Positions 57,456 through 64,000 of a stretch of 64,000 nt of DNA are shown here, piece after piece. Below the pieces are notes generated by a model that had not been told where the DNA came from, made no database searches, and saw only the letters and a list, made by a program, of their open reading frames with translations. The position numbers and the translations under genes were made by a program. Position 1 is the stretch's first letter; every line of letters starts with the position of its first letter. The stretch is from contig CAUEEP010000900.1 of assembly GCA_958450365.1 (NCBI GenBank), positions 617,501-681,500 on the forward strand, given 5' to 3'. The stretch is from Mesorhabditis belari. Taxonomy: Eukaryota; Nematoda; Chromadorea; Rhabditida; Rhabditidae.

Positions 57456-59198
57456 TCACCTAATTCCCGCTTTCTCAGCACACGTGCACACATCACCGAG
57501 CTCTTTAGCCCAATCGATTTTCGATCCACAAACATCAATCGTTTTGTTGGCGGCTTTGTCCGTGATATCGAGAGTGCATCTAAATGAATGTAGAATTGAA
57601 ATCAAAGTTGAGACTAACCCAATTTGTTCATGACAAAATCCGTCTGCATTCTTTACATTCATGAAACAATTCTTGAAACACATGAAATAAGATTTCGTGG
57701 CGGTGGCTAGTTTCTATAATTTTTTGATTTACAATATAGCCAATGTGAAATCACATCAATATCCTTTGATTTAATTGCTCGAAGAATTGTCTGTGCTCGA
57801 TGATCAACATCTTCTTCCACTCTGAAAGTTTTCGTGTCCAGAACTTGTTCTTCAACTGATTGTGGGACATTGTACTAACTTTAAGCTCAAATATCTTGGC
57901 CTTGGGATGTTCAATTTAAATACTTTTGATACCAATCGACAGAAAGACTTGCATCTAATGATATCAAGAATATTTCAATTAAAAACCCCAACACCAAGAA
58001 ATTTGAGCTCAAATTTAGATTGTCAATAGGGGTATCAGATCTTCGATAACCCTTGACTACTACTAAAGTACTGACAAGTTCATTCCTAACTTTCCTATAG
58101 ATTCTTATCCAAGTCTAATTGTTGCACAAAGAGCTCACTTGGAAAGGAAAGTGTCCAAATCAATATTTGGTGCCTTCTCGGAACTCTTTTTCGCAGAACA
58201 GCTAAATTTTGAAAGTTTTGAAATTATTTATCAAACTTACGCATCCAAATTTTCTTTCATACAAGGAAGCACTTGATCTAGAAGTTTTTCTTTCTTTAAA
58301 AGGCAGCTTTTAAGGAGCTCGGGTTTCTCTAAAAGTTTCAGCTTCGCGAATTCGTTGTAACATGGAGTAAAACATTGATTGGCTTGTTTTCGAGCTTTGT
58401 CAATGCATTGATCCAATTCCTGTAAAGAAGAAGAGTTAGTGCTTGTCTTGATGCTTTTCTTGATGCTTGTCTTGATGCTTGTCTTCGTGCTTGTCATGAT
58501 TCTGTTTCTTGATTCTTAGTTCTCTTACCTTGCATGTGCAAACTCTTATTTTCTCATTCTTCGGACGAGATTCGTGAAGGGCATCGATAGCTTTGTCTTT
58601 TACCTAAATCATTGAAAATATCAGACTTTAAAAGCTTCGTCTTTCACCATTGAAAATCTAAAGAAAAAGAAAAATGAATGACAAACCAGTAGACAAGATT
58701 GTTTTCCTTTACCTTAAGCACCATCAAAAACTCTTTGTTGTCTCGGGCACAGCTTGTATTCAAACAGTTCACATTCTTTACAAAAATTTAGAAGATTTTG
58801 TATACCGTATTTTCTCTAATAGTAGTGCACCGTGATCGTCATCTAAATTACTCGAAATCTCAAAAACCGCTTATCAGAACCTATCGATGTGGGGTCGGAA
58901 AATGTAGCTGACGATCAGATCTTGTGGGGGATTAAAGTGTTGAGCTTCTGGGAAAAATTGGAAACCGTAAAATAGGCATCAACTCGGCTCGGTGCGGTGC
59001 ACTACTATTAGAGAAAATACAGTAGTAAGGTTTGCAGGAAAACATTCTTTGACATTCTTTTACATTCTTTGACATTCTTTTGTAAATCTACTTAGTTAGC
59101 AAGAAACGTACCTCTTCTTTAGCCGTATCCTCAGCAGCTTCTTTGTCTAAACCAAAAGTGAACACGAAAAAGACACCAAAATAAATCAGAAATTTCAT
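57456..59198 (-). CDS. Secreted cysteine-rich protein (unit 2)
   Basis: Paralogue of 41,038-42,789 with the same eight exons. It starts MKFLIYFGVFFVFTFG (signal peptide; 59,198) and ends AEKAGIR (57,456). The cysteine framework is the same (LDQCIDKARKQANQCFTPCYNEF, LLKSCLL, MCFKNCFMNVKNADGFCHEQIG, IDVCGSKIDWAKEL). I see no frame lesion. Substitutions include LLKKEKLLDQVLPCM for LLEKEKLLDQVIPCM. Intron 1 holds a complete 222-bp MITE (58,803-59,024) that is decayed in unit 1, and a KTSIK-encoding repeat follows the exon 4 acceptor region (about 58,437-58,500). Secreted; function unknown. Confidence 0.75.
58803..59024. mobile_element. 222-bp MITE in intron 1 of the secreted Cys-rich gene
   Basis: TACCGTATTTTCTCTAATAG at 58,803 and complement ending at 59,024. 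Unit 1 retains only blurred remains (about 42,373-42,610) with its TIRs decayed, so the element pre-dates the duplication and has been kept better here. Confidence 0.85.
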
Positions 59199-60386
59199 TT
59201 TCAGCAGATTTTCAGATTTCTATCAACTCTTGTCCTTTTATACCCATAAGTTTCAGTTCTTTTGTCAGTAATTTTTCCACGAAACCCAGATCAGACAAAT
59301 AAACAAATCCTTCAAAGTCTTTTAGAAAATCTCTTTTTTACACGTATTTTCCTTGGAAATCATTTGTTTTTCGACCTTAAATGGCTGATTTGTTGTTGTT
59401 TTTCTTCACTGTTTTGTCTGCAAGTTTTTCTCGTTGATTTTACAATTGCCCTTGTTGCTGAGGATACGGTTAAAAAAGAGGTACATTTCTTTCTAACTAC
59501 CGTAAATACTGTAATAGTACGCCACCCTCTCATACAGTCGCGTAGCCCTTGTTGTTGTTTTTCTTCACTGTTTTGTCTGCAAGTTTTTCTCGTTCATTTT
59601 ACAATTGCCCTATACTTTGAGATCTAGTTTTGTTTATGATTTTTTAAAGAAATCAACAAGATTTTGGGATAGTTAAATGAAAAAAGATCTAAAATATAAG
59701 AGTTGAAAGAATTTCTATCAATTCTATCATTATCTAAGCTGTCATTTTAGCCATAAAATCCTCTAAATTCTACTCGATTTCACCTTGAGCTCGTATTTTT
59801 GGTTTAGTTAACTGAAACCGGTTTTCCTTGCCGAGAAGTGAAAAGTTCAAAGGAGAAAATCTGAAAAAAACGATCGGATTTTGTCGTTTTTTTTCTGGAA
59901 ATACGCGCTTTTCAAAAAAAAAAAGATTTCAACAAAAATTTGCACACTTGTGAATTGTGGAAAACAAGTAAAAAGAGCAAGAGAGAAAAGGAAAAAAGAA
60001 ATGTTCACATTGGTGAAACCACTGAAAATGTTTCCCCAATTTTCACCCAAATCATCATTTCCTTTTTGTTTTTGGGAAAGCTTTGTCTCAAGGAGGAGAA
60101 TTATCATTTCTGTTGAGTCGAGAGCTTGTTTTGATTGATTTTCTTCTTTAAATGGTAGAGAACTTTGACTTATTTTGCTAATTTAGGTAAATAAAGGTAA
60201 ATAATTTGAAAATAAACCTCATTTGTTTACTGCTTTTTCTTTTTGTTACTTGTCTTTGTCTCCACAACGATTTCCGAAACTTTAGACTCTTTAGACCCTT
60301 TGAAATCCTCTCATTCTCATGACTATAGTGAATAATTGCCTTTGTTTAAAACTAGATTCTTTCAAATCTCATTCACACAATGTTTT
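59199..60386. other. Intergenic, end of unit 2, with an inverted exon fragment
   Basis: Mostly matches 42,790-44,019. At about 59,455-59,530 it holds an insertion absent from unit 1. This is a + strand copy of GAGGATACGGTTAAAAAAGA-type sequence from exon 1 and the donor of the neighbouring Cys-rich gene (which is on the minus strand), continuing into a CCGTAAATACTGTAATAGTA MITE end. A repeated phrase, TTGTTGTTTTTCTTCACTG, brackets it (about 59,392 and 59,550). Confidence 0.6.
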
Positions 60387-60670
60387 TCTATTACCAGTTG
60401 CTAAAATCAATGCAAATTATTGTAGAGAATCAACTCAAACTGAGATGGGAGATTACCGACATGATAGGGAAAAGTATCGGCTATTTTGTGGATTTCTGCA
60501 TATAAAGGTTGATAAAGACAGAATATTCAGCTTTGGCTTGAGCTTTACAAAATGCTTAAGCGTATTTCTAGACAGCCACGTGGATCATCTTGGGATTGGG
60601 CGTGATTTCGCTGATATGGCAACTCTTCCGAAGCAATTATCAACAAACGAAATTCGGTCATTTCACTTTT
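60387..60670 (+). other. Possible upstream exon of the following gene
   Basis: After TTTCTATTACCAG an open stretch begins LLKSMQIIVENQLKLRW and ends at IGYFVDFCI (60,400-60,505). It looks like an exon because it follows a good acceptor and resembles the GYLVFIVTYVLDKF region of the next gene. I could not join it in phase, so it is reported only as a candidate. Confidence 0.3.
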
Positions 60671-61133
60671 ATGCATTCGATTGATGTAAGTTCGATGGAA
60701 AGTTGCAGAGTTGAGACTTCACCTCGAAAAGTTCAGTTCACCGAGGTGATCATGATGACTTTCGCATTGACAATGCTTTTGTGTGGATTGATCGCCGAAC
60801 GACAATCATTTTTGGTCCCGTATTTGGTTGTACAGGTTTGAAAGAAGATTCTCTACAAGATTCTCTACAAGATTCGAATTTTACTCAAATCCAAGGTTGT
60901 CAAAGTGGTCGGCTATTTGGTTTTCATTGTCACCTACGTTTTGGACAAATTTTTCAACATTTTAGATGACAAAGAGAAGAGAAATTTGTGAGCGATTTCT
61001 GAGTTTTCCAAAATTTTCAATCTAATCTTTTAGATTCTCAAAAAAAAATGTCACAATGACCTCATCGGAAGAAGTAGAAGAAGAAGAGGTCGAAGAATGG
61101 ATTCATCAGAATCCCGGTTTGCCAAAGAATTAG
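60671..61133 (+). CDS. Small membrane protein of unknown family (at least the 3' exons)
   Basis: Three exons (60,671-60,835; 60,872-60,987; 61,034-61,133) join in phase to 126 residues starting MHSIDVSSMESCRVETS. There are two hydrophobic segments, VIMMTFALTMLLCGLIA (about residues 27-44) and VVGYLVFIVTYVL (about 67-80). A charged region (DDKEKRN) and an acidic tail (SSEEVEEEEVEEWIHQ) follow. The first intron is only 36 bp. Whether the ATG at 60,671 is the real start is uncertain, because possible exons lie upstream beyond the duplication edge. No family recognised; probably an integral membrane protein. Confidence 0.5.
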
Positions 61134-61139
61134 TTGATG

Positions 61140-61285
61140 AATTGACTTACAGTAGTTAGCCTTCGGACTGGCTAACTACCTACAGTACTTTTACTACTTA
61201 CATTAGGCTAACTACTTACAGTATGGAAGTCGGATAAATGGCTAACTACCTACAGTAGTTAGCCAGTTAGCATCACGGCTTCGAT
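61140..61285. repeat. Inverted/tandem CTAACTACCTACAGTA repeat
   Basis: TACAGTAGTTAGCC, GGCTAACTACCTACAGTA and related words occur at least five times in both orientations within about 145 bp, forming strong hairpins just after the stop of the upstream gene. Confidence 0.75.
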
Positions 61286-61765
61286 TTCCATTTAAGATTA
61301 CAAATTTAGATCTAAAAGTAGTCCCAAAGTAAAAAAAAACATGAAACAACAACGGAAAAAGAACTAATTTCGTTGAACTACTAATCACTTTGCTTGTCTC
61401 GCCTGAATACCTTTTTCTTCCCCAAGCTTGTTATATATTGTCAATTTGTTCATCTTCACACTGTTAAATCAGTTGAATTATCGCTTTGTTGAAATCAGTT
61501 GAATTATCGCCTGTTTCAAACAAATCTTAGTCCATTTCCCTCAAATCCTTTCGCATTTTAACCCCATTATTGAATTACCCCAAAGTAACCCGTTGCGTTG
61601 AAGTAAAAGTACAAATAACGGGTCAAAACGGGTCAAAATGGTGGTTGGTTAACCGAAATTTGTACAAAATAGTGCAAAAGACCGAAAGTCTTGATTGAAA
61701 CACATAAAGACATAAAGACAAGAACTTTTCGGTGGAAACAACTTGATTCACTTGAAAATCTCCAG

Positions 61766-62030
61766 GTTGGTTCTTCGGGACGGTTCTCGGCATTAATTGT
61801 CTCTTCCTCGTCATCGCCATCATCGCCCTTTTTGTCGTGATCAAGTAGGTTTTAAATATAAATGACTATTGAGTCAATCACTCAGAAACTCATTCTCGAA
61901 CTTTATTCAGATGTCGAAGATACTTCAACGATCTGCACTCTCATCTTCAACGACAATCATCTTCCGTCTATGCATCAAACACAAATCCATATGCAACAAC
62001 AAATCCCTATGCAACATATCAATAAAGAAA
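61766..62030 (+). CDS. Exons of a single-pass membrane protein (incomplete model)
   Basis: Exon 61,766-61,844 encodes a transmembrane span (WFFGTVLGINCLFLVIAIIALFVVI). A 41-bp intron follows, then an exon from 61,886. Its natural frame gives a basic stretch (THSRTLFRCRRYF) and a repetitive tail (VYASNTNPYATTNPYATYQ, stop near 62,028), which would be the cytoplasmic end. The phases differ by one base between the two exons, so either a splice site is misjudged or a base is wrong. Upstream exons were not found with confidence. Family unknown. Confidence 0.4.
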
Positions 62031-62300
62031 GAATAAAGAATTAAATTTTTATATCAAAAGTACAAAAGGATATGGATGTGAAGGATATGGAAAACTATAA
62101 GGTTTGTTTAAGACATTCACGACGATCAAGCCCACCGTTGGCTCAAAACAAATCCAGCAAATCCATACAACTTATCCATACAACGATTATTTTTCGTTTC
62201 AACTCGTTTTTAGGGACTTTTGTTATTCATTTTGCAGAAAATTCTCGATAATTTTGTACTAGTTTTTAAGAGGAGATTCAGGGCTATCGAATCACTATAA

Positions 62301-62824
62301 TATTGGGTTGGTGAATTGAAAACTGCCGGCTATTGTCATATGTGACAGTTTGAGCACTTTCTTCAAAAGAAACCCATGTTGGCGTGAATGGAAAAGTTGT
62401 AGAGAAGCAAAAATCAAGCTTATATCCAAATTTTCAGAACGATTCAAAAACTGGTTTTCAAGAAATGCCAAATTTACGAATTTTCACAAAACTTGCATTT
62501 TAAGCAAAACTACTGAGTGTATCTTTTAGGAAATTTGGCTATAAGCCTAATTTTTGATTCTCTACAACTTTTGTATTGACACCAAAATGGGTTTCTTTTG
62601 AAGAAAGTGCTCAAACTGGGACATCTCCAGCCCTCCATTTTTGAGTCTCACACTTGTCTCACACACAAACCAAAATCCTACTAGGAAAGAGGAATCCGCA
62701 AATTGCCTGTAAAATGGGCAGAAGTCGTCAATAATAATGGAAATCATTTGGAATGAATTTACGGCTTTATGTTGAATAAATTTTAGTTCAAAGTCCACCA
62801 ATCATTCAATTCACCAACCCAATA
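62301..62824. mobile_element. 524-bp mariner-type MITE
   Basis: TATTGGGTTGGTGAATTGAA at 62,301 and its complement ending at 62,824. A second, inner inverted pair (GTTTGAGCACTTTCTTCAAA near 62,350 and its complement near 62,590-62,615) makes a nested foldback. No transposase. The TIR sequence resembles mariner ends (TTGGGTTGGT). Confidence 0.85.
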
Positions 62825-63392
62825 GTTTAGTATTTCTTTGAATTTTCACCAAAATCTCAGTAAAACAGTTAACGACTAAGCGACTGCCTAAAAAACCGTC
62901 GCGAATGTGTTTAAAAAAAGTTTTGTTGAGAGTGTTAAAACAGGGATTGAGGTTAGCTTTTAAAACCTGCCAAATTTTCCCGCAAAGTCCTTAACTCACC
63001 TTCCTTTTGCCAATTTTTCCAAAAAAAGAACAAGTTCACCCGGTAACTTCACAAAATCAGATCAAAATTCTCGTCATTTTTCTGTTTGCCGACTTTTCAA
63101 TGTTTTCTTCTCATTCTCACCCCCAAATTGCATCGATTTTCGAAATAATCACAACCACCTCCCAAATCTGAAGAATAACAACAAGAAAATTTCCAGACAA
63201 AAATTAAAATCTCAAAATAGTGAACAAAATTCTCATAATGTTCTCAATTTTTGTTTGATGGTTCATTTGATGCCAAAGTCGTGAATTTCCCCTTGCTCTG
63301 TTTACATAAACTGTGTCCCTTTCTCGCCTCCGATTCGCGATAAATAATCTGAAATTCTTGTACTCCAAAACTGTGAGAGTTTTTGAAGAGCA
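62825..63392. other. Intergenic, upstream of the TIMP-like gene
   Basis: No gene seen; pyrimidine-rich stretches and no strong repeats. It should contain the promoter of the gene starting at 63,393. Confidence 0.4.
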
Positions 63393-63990
63393 ATGTTTGC
63401 GTTAATTATTTTATTCATTGGTCTATCATTGTTCGAGTCTTTATATGCTTGCTCTTGTCCTCAATTCAATGGAATGTGGCAACTGAAAAAGGAACCGATA
63501 TACGCGATTTGTTCTAATGATTACGGTTTGTCTGATAAAGATCCTCAAAATAACCATAATTGTATAGAATTCTTCAAATCAATCCATTTATTCTTGAGAT
63601 TTCAGTCACCCGTATCCGTGTGAGCAAATTAGAGAACTACACTTGTGTTCAAGATGAGATCAGGAATAGAGGATGCTATATGAAAGCTGAAGTCATTGAG
63701 GATTTCATGGTGAGTACTAAGTAATCATCAAAAAATCTAGCATCAAATAAAGTCGATTTCTGAATTTTAGGCTCCATTGAAAGAAACGAATCGTCGCTCA
63801 ATGAAGAATCGTTTGAAAGGCGATCTCAATTCGGCAATGTGCGGAGTGAGCCTACCACAACCCGGAGATTATATTATGAATGGTGAGATCTTGCTGATCT
63901 TGCTGATCTTGCCCCCCGGTGAACCAGACAGACTTACCTTTTTTGTTTTTGCACAAAGTACATCCGAAAATGTCTAAAACAGGTGCTTTT
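63393..63990 (+). CDS. TIMP/netrin (NTR)-domain secreted protein, 5' part
   Basis: Exons 63,393-63,525, 63,606-63,709 and 63,771-63,882 join in phase; the gene continues past the window. A signal peptide (MFALIILFIGLSLFESLYA) is followed directly by CSC. TIMPs begin with such a Cys-x-Cys, whose amino group and first Cys contact the metalloproteinase zinc. Next come AICSNDYVTRIRVSKLENY, matching the C..aDyV.RakV strand of TIMP/NTR domains, then further cysteines (YTCVQDE, RGCYMK, SAMCGVSLPQPGDYIMNG) as in the OB-fold. It is probably an extracellular inhibitor or NTR-domain regulator. The fourth exon begins near 63,983 (acceptor AAAACAG or TTTTTTGCAG) and cannot be read to its end. Confidence 0.75.
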
Positions 63991-64000
63991 TTGCAGCTTG

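Larger units (their letters stand above)
44020..60386. repeat. Tandem segmental duplication, unit 2
   Basis: Direct repeat of 28,053-44,019, about 400 bp longer, mainly because of the MITE at 56,544-56,980. The junction at 44,019/44,020 joins CAATGTTTT (end of unit 1) to ATCTTTGTATTATG inside the Kolobok-like element. The right end is at CAATGTTTT, after which unit 2 runs into unique sequence (CTATTACCAG...). Confidence 0.95.

Noticed and set aside
61623..61844. Minus-strand 73-codon frame
   Set aside because: Antisense of the transmembrane exon on the + strand.

Overview
The window is nuclear DNA of a free-living-type nematode, probably a rhabditid close to Caenorhabditis. It is AT-rich and has many exons of 50-230 bp split by introns of about 40-60 bp with TTTCAG-type acceptors. 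It also carries nematode-typical families: Str-superfamily and Sre serpentine receptors, DUF268 proteins, a ShKT-like secreted peptide, a BEL/Pao retroelement, Tc1/mariner elements and many short palindromic MITEs. The real genes are multi-exon, so I assembled them by hand from splice sites and reading-frame phase. All exon models are inferences from this sequence alone.

Layout. 1-3,550: an inverted, broken copy of a PHYH gene next to the first codons of a receptor gene (cut by the window edge), with a nested transposon in one intron. 3,923-4,491 (+): small secreted cysteine-rich protein with a ShKT-like tail. 5,533-6,800 (-): secreted acidic precursor-like protein with several dibasic sites. 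7,886-8,668 (-): small secreted protein of unknown family. 9,918-11,566 (+): intact 10-exon phytanoyl-CoA 2-hydroxylase. 11.7-25.4 kb: a mobile-element graveyard. It holds MITEs, extreme A/T and G homopolymer tracts, a KRBA2-like integrase gene, an Sre gene fragment, a Tc1-like remnant, a transposon with roughly 400-bp TIRs, a 5'-truncated BEL/Pao element and a third, deleted PHYH copy. 25,784-27,249 (+): intact serpentine receptor.

28,053-60,386 is a direct tandem duplication of about 16 kb (unit 1 28,053-44,019; unit 2 44,020-60,386). Each unit carries, in order: part of a Kolobok-like transposon, a serpentine receptor pseudogene (+), an intact Sre-class receptor (-), a DUF268 protein (-), a SPIN90/Ldb17-like helical-repeat protein (+) and a secreted cysteine-rich protein (-). 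Several copies carry single-base indels, nearly all in homopolymers. These may be real early pseudogenisation or uncorrected long-read errors. At the right end are a short membrane protein (60,671-61,133), exons of another membrane protein (61,766-62,030), a mariner-type MITE and the first three exons of a TIMP/netrin-like secreted inhibitor running off the window.

The general picture is a rapidly turning-over chemoreceptor neighbourhood. Housekeeping PHYH sequence, receptors and secreted proteins have been copied repeatedly, and transposons sit at or near most breakpoints. The genes do not form an evident pathway or operon.
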